Assembly: GCA_003231035.1 (NCBI GenBank)
Contig: QIHU01000719.1
Coordinates: forward strand, 1-5,663
Direction: 5' to 3'
From: Acidobacteriota bacterium
GTDB taxonomy: Bacteria > Acidobacteriota > Thermoanaerobaculia > Multivoradales > SZUA-115
DNA: 5,663 nucleotides
Under the pieces are notes generated by a model. That model searched no databases. It had not been told where the DNA came from and saw only the letters and a list, made by a program, of their open reading frames with translations. Below, in pieces: positions 1 to 5,398 of the stretch (position 1 is its first letter; each line of letters begins with the position of its first letter). The position numbers and the translations under genes were made by a program.

Positions 1-1193
1 CCTGGTTCGTCTGCTACCGGCGCAAGGAGGACAATCGGCGCCGGTGGATGAAGCTCGGGAACTATCCTGGCGTCTCCCTCAAGCAGGCCCGTGAGCTGGC
101 GGAAGTGGTGCTCGGGAACGTTGCCGGTGGCGAGGACCCATTGGCTGAACGCCAAGAGATTCGTAGCCGAACTGGAGGCGAGACGGTGGCCGAGCTGGCG
201 GATGAGTTTCTGGAGCGCTACTCCCGCATCTACAAGCGGCCAGCGGGATTCGAGATGGATCGCTTCCAGTTGGCGACTTATGTGCTACCCGCCTGGGGCA
301 AGCGCCCAGCGATCGAAATCACCAAGCGGGATGTCCGCGATCTGCTCCAGGCACTTGCAGACGGCACTATCGCGCCCCGTGGCGTGCCCACGAAGGTCGC
401 ACCGCGCAGCCTTCGCGCCCTACTGTCGAAGCTCTTCGACTGGGCCACAGATGAGGAGTACTTGCCGGCCAACCCTGCTGCTGGCGTGAAGCTACCCGCC
501 TCCGTGCGCGAGCATCTGAAGAAGGGTGGGCGCGACCGGGTGCTGGCCGACAGCGAGATTGCGACCGTCTGGAAGCAACTCGACTGGCTGAAGGGGGATG
601 CGCGGATCAAGAGTGTGGCCCCAGTCACCGCTGCGGCCTTCCGCCTGATCTTGTTCACCGCGCAGCGACCAGGAGAGGTGATGTCGATGCGCTGGCGCGA
701 CATTGAGGATGGCGAGTGGTGGGTGATCCCGGCCGAGGTCGCAAAGAACGGCCAGTCCAACCGGGTCTACCTATCGCCGCAGGCCCGGCAAGTTCTCGAA
801 ACGTTGCACGAACACACTGGCCGCTCCGAGTGGGTGCTGGAGAGCCCGCGCAAGCCTGGCACTCACCTAACGACGATCAAGACCGCTAACCAAGGAATCC
901 TCCGACGCTGCGAAATGAAGCACTGGTCGCCGCACGATCTCCGGCGCACAGCCGCGACGAAGATGCGGGCGCTGGGAGTTCGTCGGCGCACAGTCCAGGG
1001 AATCCTGAACCACAAGGATCGATCCGTCACCGCCGTCTACGACCGGTACGGCGCCGACCCTGAGAAGCGCGATGCGCTGCGTGCCTGGGGAAGCAGAGTG
1101 CAAGAGATCGTCCTAGGTAAAGACGGCACAGTCGATCGGCTGCGATCACCATCAGGCTTCAGGACAGCACTGGAGGGGACCATTTCAATCTAG
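1..1193 (+). CDS. int: Tyrosine-recombinase integrase, P4/phage type (5' end missing)
   Basis: Site-specific recombinase that would integrate and excise the element at an attachment site, acting on DNA in the cytoplasm. The frame is open from base 3, and the ATG at 48 is internal: the codons before it (WFVCYRRKEDNRRRW) continue directly into MKLGNYPGVSLKQAREL, the typical end of the N-terminal arm-binding (DUF4102-like) domain. Numbering from that Met, a core-binding SAM-like domain lies at about 45-150 and the catalytic domain at about 165-340. The full catalytic set is visible: R207 (AQRPGEV), K233, H296 and R299 (HDLRR), H322 (NHKD) and the nucleophile Y331 (VYDRY), nine residues after H322 as in the family. 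It therefore looks active. The first part of the gene, and any tRNA/att site, lie upstream of the window. The integration target cannot be told from here. Confidence 0.95.
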   Translation, partial: WFVCYRRKEDNRRRWMKLGNYPGVSLKQARELAEVVLGNVAGGEDPLAERQEIRSRTGGETVAELADEFLERYSRIYKRPAGFEMDRFQLATYVLPAWGKRPAIEITKRDVRDLLQALADGTIAPRGVPTKVAPRSLRALLSKLFDWATDEEYLPANPAAGVKLPASVREHLKKGGRDRVLADSEIATVWKQLDWLKGDARIKSVAPVTAAAFRLILFTAQRPGEVMSMRWRDIEDGEWWVIPAEVAKNGQSNRVYLSPQARQVLETLHEHTGRSEWVLESPRKPGTHLTTIKTANQGILRRCEMKHWSPHDLRRTAATKMRALGVRRRTVQGILNHKDRSVTAVYDRYGADPEKRDALRAWGSRVQEIVLGKDGTVDRLRSPSGFRTALEGTISI

Positions 1194-1196
1194 GAG
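1192..1196 (+). promoter_or_regulatory. Shine-Dalgarno overlapping the integrase stop
   Basis: AGGAG shares two bases with the TAG stop codon of the integrase and sits 8 bases before the ATG at 1205. A ribosome terminating on int would be placed on this site, so the next gene is probably co-transcribed and coupled to int. Confidence 0.75.
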
Positions 1197-1204
1197 ACTC
1201 GAAG

Positions 1205-2095
1205 ATGAGCAAAAATTCTGGAAGCATCCGCAGAATCGCGCAGCATGTGGACATCGCGAAAGTCAGACTGACCGAGAAGGCCAAGAGCGGCGACCCTGAC
1301 GCACTTCGCGAGATCCTGAAGGCATTGTCGGCCTTCCTGCGCGGTGAAGAAGAACTTGAGCCCTGCTTCGCTTCTTACCTGAGTCAGGCATTAGAGACCC
1401 TGACGGACGAACCCCGAATGCCCCTCTGGAGTGCTGCTGCTACCGAGTTCAAAGCTCTCGACCAATCTCAGGTTTCGATCGAGGAGAGGGTCACCGGTCT
1501 CACTCCGCGCCTCTCCGAGAAAACACGCAAGAGGTTGGGCACAGCCTTTTGCCGAGCATTTGGACTCAGCAAACGGCCCGGTAAGGATGCTGAGTACCAC
1601 TTCCTGTTGACTCCATCTTCACTCTGGAAAGTCGCTGAGCTGCGTCTCCATGGCGCATCGATGCGGAGGGCGATTCAGATCGCACGAAGTGCCTACTCCA
1701 TCGAGATCAGTGATCGCCAGATCAAGGAGTGGATCCTGAAGGCCCATTGGCTGAAACCCGGCAAGCCTGGCAGGTACGGATACTACGTTGGCGAGCATCA
1801 GCGAAGGCTGAGGCTGGCAACACGGGTACAACAGCGCACCCTGCGCGGAATGGCGCCCGACGAGGCTTACCAGGAAGTTGCCCGTCTAGCGGTAACCGAG
1901 CTGTGCTCGATGCCCAGGGCCACTGTCTATCTCGAACCTAAGACCGTTGCCGATGCCTATCGCTACGCAAAGAGTTCGGGCGATCCTCGGTGGGAACGAG
2001 TCGAGTGTCTGGCAAGGCGATTCGCGAGTCAGAATCAGCCACAGGCAACGGAGCTTCGAGCAGCGAATCGAACTGAAGTCAATGCAGACCCATGA
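1205..2095 (+). CDS. Hypothetical protein between integrase and AlpA, possible DNA-binding accessory protein
   Basis: I do not recognise this 296-residue protein. The ATG at 1205 is chosen because AGGAG lies 8 bases upstream. Residues 16-68 look mostly helical and have the pattern of a small helical domain (AKSGDPDALREILKALSAFL, then SYLSQALETL). Residues about 107-125 are basic (KTRKRLGTAFCRAFGLSKRP). Residues about 148-177 (GASMRRAIQIARSAY, then ISDRQIKEWI) have the spacing of a helix-turn-helix, with the second part resembling a recognition helix. A basic, aromatic stretch follows (KPGRYGYYVGEHQRRLRL). There is no signal peptide and no membrane segment, so it is probably cytosolic. Lying next to int and just before alpA, it could be a recombination or regulatory accessory protein, but that is inference from position and the HTH-like segment. 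Codon use resembles its neighbours. Confidence 0.85.
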   Translation: MSKNSGSIRRIAQHVDIAKVRLTEKAKSGDPDALREILKALSAFLRGEEELEPCFASYLSQALETLTDEPRMPLWSAAATEFKALDQSQVSIEERVTGLTPRLSEKTRKRLGTAFCRAFGLSKRPGKDAEYHFLLTPSSLWKVAELRLHGASMRRAIQIARSAYSIEISDRQIKEWILKAHWLKPGKPGRYGYYVGEHQRRLRLATRVQQRTLRGMAPDEAYQEVARLAVTELCSMPRATVYLEPKTVADAYRYAKSSGDPRWERVECLARRFASQNQPQATELRAANRTEVNADP

Positions 2096-2131
2096 CTCGT
2101 AGAGATTCGTTACTGCTCTTTCTGACTCGCG
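2023..2131. repeat. 12-bp perfect inverted repeat with an extra half-site
   Basis: CGCGAGTCAGAA at 2023-2034, inside the end of the preceding gene, is the exact reverse complement of TTCTGACTCGCG at 2120-2131 in the gap. Inside the arms, after a two-base mismatch, three further bases pair (2037-2039 with 2115-2117). The core heptamer TGACTCG occurs once more at 2093-2099, over the stop codon of the hypothetical gene, exactly 30 bases before the copy at 2123-2129. Function is unknown. A binding site for AlpA, the integrase or the hypothetical protein is possible. Confidence 0.55.
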
Positions 2132-2219
2132 CTGTGTTGTAAGGGTCCAGGAGACCTCGGCAGGCTTACAGAGCAAGGCTCCGCCTTCCCGTTTCAGGCC
2201 ATTCATCAGGCAGCGAGGA

Positions 2220-2254
2220 GTGGTCGGGCACAATCGACGAAGTTGACCGACCAC
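2220..2254. promoter_or_regulatory. Operator-like inverted repeat upstream of alpA
   Basis: Perfect 8-base arms GTGGTCGG (2220-2227) and CCGACCAC (2247-2254) are separated by 19 bases, so the half-sites are 27 bases apart. The right arm overlaps the TTGACC that is the best -35 candidate for alpA, which is a typical place for a repressor or autoregulator. The binder is unknown; AlpA itself or the upstream hypothetical protein are candidates. It could also form a loose hairpin. Confidence 0.4.
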
Positions 2255-2271
2255 CCCATGCGGCTTCTAGC
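2243..2271 (+). promoter_or_regulatory. Possible sigma70-type promoter for alpA and the replication genes
   Basis: TTGACC (2243-2248) matches the -35 consensus at five of six positions. With a 17-base spacer the -10 would be TCTAGC (2266-2271), only three of six matches, so the promoter is weak or needs an activator. It is the best candidate in the 217-base gap. Transcription through from int is the alternative. Confidence 0.3.
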
Positions 2272-2273
2272 AT

Positions 2274-2305
2274 CTTCCTGCGCCTTGATGAGACAGCAGG
2301 AAGGA
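2274..2305 (+). promoter_or_regulatory. alpA ribosome binding site inside a possible hairpin
   Basis: The Shine-Dalgarno for alpA is AGGAAGGA (2298-2305), 7 bases before the ATG at 2313. CTTCCTGC (2274-2281) is the exact complement of GCAGGAAG (2296-2303), giving an 8-bp stem with a 14-base loop that would bury most of the Shine-Dalgarno. This suggests translation of alpA, and of the coupled genes after it, may be limited or regulated by RNA structure. Confidence 0.4.
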
Positions 2306-2312
2306 AATCTAG

Positions 2313-2552
2313 ATGGAACGAATCCTCCGACGGCCAGCCCTTCTCGAAATCACCGGTCTGTCGGCGGCAACGATCTACCGGTGGATTGAGCAGGGGACGT
2401 TTCCTCGACCCGTCCAACTCGGCCCCAACAGCGTCGGGTGGCGGGCCTCTGAGGTCGAGGCCTGGATCGAGAGCCGAGAACCCATTGGAGGCAACGGCGC
2501 CAGTCTCTTGTCGTCCGCTTGCCCCGTAAAACCTGCCTCAGAAGCACAATGA
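2313..2552 (+). CDS. alpA: AlpA-family helix-turn-helix regulator / excisionase
   Basis: A 79-residue protein with the classic AlpA (MerR-like, HTH_17) core at residues 5-54: TGLSAATIYRWIEQGTFPRP, followed by VQLG, then VGWRASEVEAWIESR. The first helices bind DNA, and the FPRPV and VGW elements form the small wing. Family members (P4 Vis, AlpA of cryptic prophage CP4-57) act as excisionases or as regulators of the adjacent integrase, and also as transcription factors for the element's genes. The length is normal for the family; the last 20 or so residues are non-conserved. The start is supported by AGGAAGGA 7 bases upstream. Its TGA overlaps the ATG of the replication gene (ATGA at 2549-2552), so the two are probably translationally coupled. 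The preceding gap carries an operator-like repeat that AlpA might bind, which is inference. Confidence 0.92.
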   Translation: MERILRRPALLEITGLSAATIYRWIEQGTFPRPVQLGPNSVGWRASEVEAWIESREPIGGNGASLLSSACPVKPASEAQ

Positions 2553-4918
2553 GCAACCTTCCTGATGAAGGGCTCTTGCGGGCAGTCATGGGTAGAAGCG
2601 GACGGCCCGAGGGCGAGGAGATTCGCTTTCAATGTCCCTACCCCGATCAGCACCAAAACGGCGACGCCAAACCCTCCGCTCGGTACCACCCTGCCAAACA
2701 CGTTTGGCATTGCGACGCTTGCAGCGCGGGTGGCGGATGGAAGGATTTGAGTTCGCTACTCGGCGTTGCCTTGCCTGCGAACAACAAAAGACAGCCGCAG
2801 ATCGTCGCGAGCTATCAATACTGCAACGAGACCGGAGAGGTTCTCCGCCGGAAGCTTCGCTGGCAGCCGGGTTTCAGTAGCCGCGCCAAGAGCTTCACCT
2901 GGGAGAAGCCCGACGGTCAGGGGCGGTGGACGAAGTGCAAAGGCGACGGCAATCCGCAAGTCCTCTACCGCTCCGAAGATCTTCCGGCAGCTCGCAAGGC
3001 CTCCCAGCTTGTCCTCGTGGTGGAAGGTGAGAAGGACGTGGACAAAGCTGTCTCACTCGGCTTCGTTGCAATCTGCAACCCTGAAGGAGCAGGCAAGGGT
3101 AAGTGGAAGCCTCAGTACTCGGCGCAACTCCAGGATTTGGCCATCGTCGTGATCGCTGACCGAGACACCGTAGGTCGCATTCATGCAGCTTCGGTCGCAC
3201 AGAGCCTCGAAAGTCAGGCTCAATCGGTTCGAAGCCTGGAACTCCCTGGGGAGGGTGTCAAGGATCTTTCGGACTGGGTCGCGCACCGGGAAGGCCAAGC
3301 CGTGGCCATGACTTCCATCGCTAGCGAGTTGGCAGCACTGCTCAAGTCTTCACCTTCGTCCACTCCATCTCGGGACGCCAACGCGGATTCCCTCACGACA
3401 GCGTTTCAAGCCCTAGAGGGACTCGGTGAGTGCCCTGATATCGCCGAGATAGAGGCTCCGGTGCGAGCTATTGCCGCAGCCGTGGCTGGTCTCGACGCAC
3501 TCGACAGAGAATTGGCACGAGAGCGGGCCATGCAGGTATTGGCCAACAAGGTGAAGGCACCGGGAAGGCTGGTCGATGCCGCCCTGAAGCCGACCCAGGC
3601 CGCAGCCTCCGGCGCACTTCAGGGTCGATCTCTGTCGCTCCAGGATCCCGAGCCCTGGTCCGAGCCGGTGGACGGATCTGTGCTGCTGGACGAGATCGAA
3701 GCCACCTTCTTGCGGTTCTTGGTTCTGCCTACCGGCGCAGCCGTGGCTCTCGCGCTATGGACGCTCCACACCTACGCGCACAATGCCGCCTACATCTCGC
3801 CACTGCTAGCGCTGACCTCACCGGAGAAGCGGTGCGGCAAGACGACTCTGGTTTCGCTCCTAACCGCCTTGGTGCGCCGATCGCTGCCAGCTTCCAACAT
3901 CACAGCAGCAGCCCTGTTTCGAGCCGTCGAAAGGTACGCCCCGACCCTCCTGATCGATGAGGCCGATACCTTCTTGCGTGAACGCGAAGAACTACGAGGC
4001 ATCCTCAACAGCGGCCATACCCAGGAGACTGCCTTCGTCATTCGGACGGTGGGCGACGAGCACGAACCCAGATGCTTCAGCACCTGGTCGCCCAAAGTAA
4101 TCGCCCTCATCGGCAAGCTGCCATCGACGCTTGAAGATCGTTCGATCTCAGTGCCGATGAAACGCAAGGCACCTGGGGAGGCGGTGACTCGGCTGCGCCT
4201 GGATCGCCTGAAAGAGTTGGCCGATCTTCGAAGACGAGCGCTGCGTTGGGCTATGGATCGAGAGGTTTCTCTCCAGTCAGCCGATCCCAGAGTTCCAGAG
4301 GGCCTTCACGACCGGGCCGCTGACAACTGGCGCCCCCTGCTTGCGATCGCCGACGATGCCGGCGGCGTCTGGGCGGAGAAGGCCCGGACGGCGGCACAAT
4401 CTCTTTCGAACCTCGATGAGGGCGACTCGTCGGCTCGGATACAGCTCTTGGCCGATGTGAGAGCGGCTTTCGAGACCCGTGAAGTCGATAGGCTCTTTAC
4501 GGGAGATCTACTCGGCTATCTGACAGGAGCGGAGGCTCTCTCGTGGGGCGAATGGAGGCGAGGCAAGCCCTTGACAGCAATCGGCCTGGCACGACTGCTC
4601 AAGCCCTTTGGCGTGGCGCCCCGGAAGATTCGGATCGGCGAAGAGACTCGACAGGGCTACCAAGTAGAGAGGTTCGCTGACGCCTTCGCAAGGTACCTCC
4701 CCAACGCTGGCAAGCCCGACCGTCACTCGGAACACTCGGAACAACCCAACAGTGGTGTGGCTTCTGGCGAAGTCTGGCCCCGGAACCGCGAGCCTTCTGT
4801 TCCAGGTCGCAAGAACGCTGAGAACTCAACAACGGTAGGCCTTGTTCCAGATGTTCCGGGTTCACGAGGGGCAGAGGCCGAAGCAGGAGAGCCTGACCGG
4901 GAGGTTTTCGAGCTATGA
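2549..4918 (+). CDS. Replication protein: CHC2 zinc finger, TOPRIM primase and DUF3631-type ATPase
   Basis: Probable primase-helicase/initiator of the element, 789 residues. I chose the ATG at 2549, overlapping the alpA stop, over an in-frame TTG ten codons upstream. Numbering from it: a CHC2-type zinc finger with C29, H35, C55 and C58 (WHCDACSAGGG); a TOPRIM domain at about 150-245 with VEGEKD (E159), ADRD (D204, D206) and KDLSDW; a linker to about 375; then a DUF3631-type P-loop ATPase with Walker A TSPEKRCGKTT (K431), Walker B LLIDEAD (D470, E471), ILNSGHT, STWSPKVIALIGKLPSTLEDRSI and DNWRPLLAIADDAGG. A basic, possibly winged-helix segment at about 640-717 precedes a disordered tail (718-789). 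The Walker A lacks its usual first glycine, as I recall being normal for DUF3631. The family links this architecture with plasmid and phage replication; the exact activity is inferred. The tail's DNA carries the repeat array listed separately. Confidence 0.9.
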   Translation: MSNLPDEGLLRAVMGRSGRPEGEEIRFQCPYPDQHQNGDAKPSARYHPAKHVWHCDACSAGGGWKDLSSLLGVALPANNKRQPQIVASYQYCNETGEVLRRKLRWQPGFSSRAKSFTWEKPDGQGRWTKCKGDGNPQVLYRSEDLPAARKASQLVLVVEGEKDVDKAVSLGFVAICNPEGAGKGKWKPQYSAQLQDLAIVVIADRDTVGRIHAASVAQSLESQAQSVRSLELPGEGVKDLSDWVAHREGQAVAMTSIASELAALLKSSPSSTPSRDANADSLTTAFQALEGLGECPDIAEIEAPVRAIAAAVAGLDALDRELARERAMQVLANKVKAPGRLVDAALKPTQAAASGALQGRSLSLQDPEPWSEPVDGSVLLDEIEATFLRFLVLPTGAAVALALWTLHTYAHNAAYISPLLALTSPEKRCGKTTLVSLLTALVRRSLPASNITAAALFRAVERYAPTLLIDEADTFLREREELRGILNSGHTQETAFVIRTVGDEHEPRCFSTWSPKVIALIGKLPSTLEDRSISVPMKRKAPGEAVTRLRLDRLKELADLRRRALRWAMDREVSLQSADPRVPEGLHDRAADNWRPLLAIADDAGGVWAEKARTAAQSLSNLDEGDSSARIQLLADVRAAFETREVDRLFTGDLLGYLTGAEALSWGEWRRGKPLTAIGLARLLKPFGVAPRKIRIGEETRQGYQVERFADAFARYLPNAGKPDRHSEHSEQPNSGVASGEVWPRNREPSVPGRKNAENSTTVGLVPDVPGSRGAEAEAGEPDREVFEL
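4725..4861. repeat. Inverted pair of GGAACA doublets in the primase gene tail (possible iterons / origin)
   Basis: GGAACA occurs at 4729-4734 and 4738-4743 inside a tandem 9-mer (CACTCGGAA twice, 4724-4741). Its complement TGTTCC occurs at 4798-4803, 4843-4848 and 4852-4857. Both doublets have 9-base spacing. The left doublet (4725-4744) pairs with the right one (4842-4861) at 16 of 20 positions, as two perfect 7-bp blocks around a 3x3 internal mismatch, plus two bases at the outer end. Degenerate half-sites add to this: GGAACC (4782-4787), and AGAAC at 4812-4816 and 4821-4825, again 9 apart. The encoded residues are low-complexity (HSEHSEQ and VPDVPG), so the DNA rather than the protein may be what is selected. 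An initiator-binding origin within its own initiator gene is my reading; an mRNA structure is the alternative. Confidence 0.55.
4899..4904 (+). promoter_or_regulatory. Shine-Dalgarno inside the end of the primase gene
   Basis: GGGAGG lies 10 bases before the ATG at 4915, which overlaps the TGA of the primase-ATPase gene as ATGA (4915-4918). It supports that start and indicates translational coupling. Confidence 0.7.
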
Positions 4919-5346
4919 CAGCCCAAGATCTCGTCGAGACACTGCGCCGCGCCGGCATCGAACTCGTGGTGTGCGGCGACCGGCTTCGGGTTGAAGCTCC
5001 GCGTGGCACGGTAACTCCAGAGGTGCTGGCCCAGTTGCAGGAGCACAAAGCGATGGTGATCGCTGAACTCGCTCGCAGGGCCTGCTGGCCTTCCGAATCG
5101 CTCGTTGCGCAACGGAACTTCGGAGTGCCTGAGGCCCGCCTGTATCCATTCCTGAACAGGCGGGTCGAGACTCCAGCCGGGCCCGGTCAGCTGCTGCAAG
5201 TCTTCTCGGAACGAGTTGCAATCCGACTCGACACTCAGGATTCGGAGGTTACCTACTTTCTACCCGTCGAAGTCTGGCCGCCCGGAGCATCAGAAGCCTC
5301 AATGATCGAAGAGAGCATCGAGAGTTGGCAGGCCCCGTTCCACTGA
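4915..5346 (+). CDS. Small protein with TubC-like N-terminal docking domain and C-terminal barrel-like domain
   Basis: A 143-residue protein. Residues 1-52 match the pattern of the TubC N-terminal docking domain (TubC_N): an opening helix (AQDLVETLRRAGIEL), a strand pair (VVCGDRLRVEAPRGTVT), then a helix (PEVLAQLQEHKAMVIAEL). In nonribosomal peptide synthetases this domain joins partner proteins through short acceptor peptides; no synthetase is present here. Residues about 82-122 (RRVETPAGPGQLLQVF, VAIRLD, VTYFLPVEVWP) look like a small SH3/KOW-type beta barrel. The start is fixed by GGGAGG 10 bases upstream and by the ATGA overlap with the primase-ATPase gene. Its tight coupling suggests it works with that protein, perhaps docking to its disordered tail. 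That is inference. No signal or membrane segment is seen. The TubC-like call is from pattern memory only. Confidence 0.8.
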   Translation: MTAQDLVETLRRAGIELVVCGDRLRVEAPRGTVTPEVLAQLQEHKAMVIAELARRACWPSESLVAQRNFGVPEARLYPFLNRRVETPAGPGQLLQVFSERVAIRLDTQDSEVTYFLPVEVWPPGASEASMIEESIESWQAPFH

Positions 5347-5398
5347 GCCCCGCCCTTGTCTACGCTTCAAACTAGAACCACCAGGGAAAACGCCAACC

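Noticed and set aside
48..50. ATG at 48 as the true integrase start
   Set aside because: The frame is open to the window edge, and the codons before it encode a recognisable continuation of the N-terminal domain.
278..760. Long reverse-strand open frame opposite the integrase
   Set aside because: It lies wholly antisense to a confidently identified gene. It has no family signature, and such frames are expected in GC-rich coding DNA.
2175..2194. Small hairpin AAGGC-TCC-GCCTT followed by CCCGTTT as an intrinsic terminator
   Set aside because: The stem is only 5 bp and the downstream tract is interrupted by C and G, so it is too weak to call.
1886..2254. Reverse-strand open frame over the end of the hypothetical gene and the gap before alpA
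   Set aside because: No recognisable protein pattern, no supporting ribosome binding site noticed, and it overlaps the regulatory repeats and a better-supported forward gene.
2519..2548. In-frame TTG at 2519 as start of the primase-ATPase gene
   Set aside because: It lies 34 bases inside alpA without a clear ribosome binding site. The ATG at 2549 gives a standard ATGA overlap and a natural distance to the zinc finger.
4724..4861. CRISPR array
   Set aside because: The repeat units are only 6-9 bases, lie in both orientations and have no regular spacers.
4599..5221. Several reverse-strand open frames opposite the primase tail and the TubC-like gene
   Set aside because: They overlap each other and two well-supported forward genes with coupled starts. 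Their translations look like random GC-rich sequence.
5347..5398. Separate promoter in front of the ParB-like gene
   Set aside because: The 52-base gap has no -35/-10 pair with acceptable spacing; read-through from the upstream operon is simpler.
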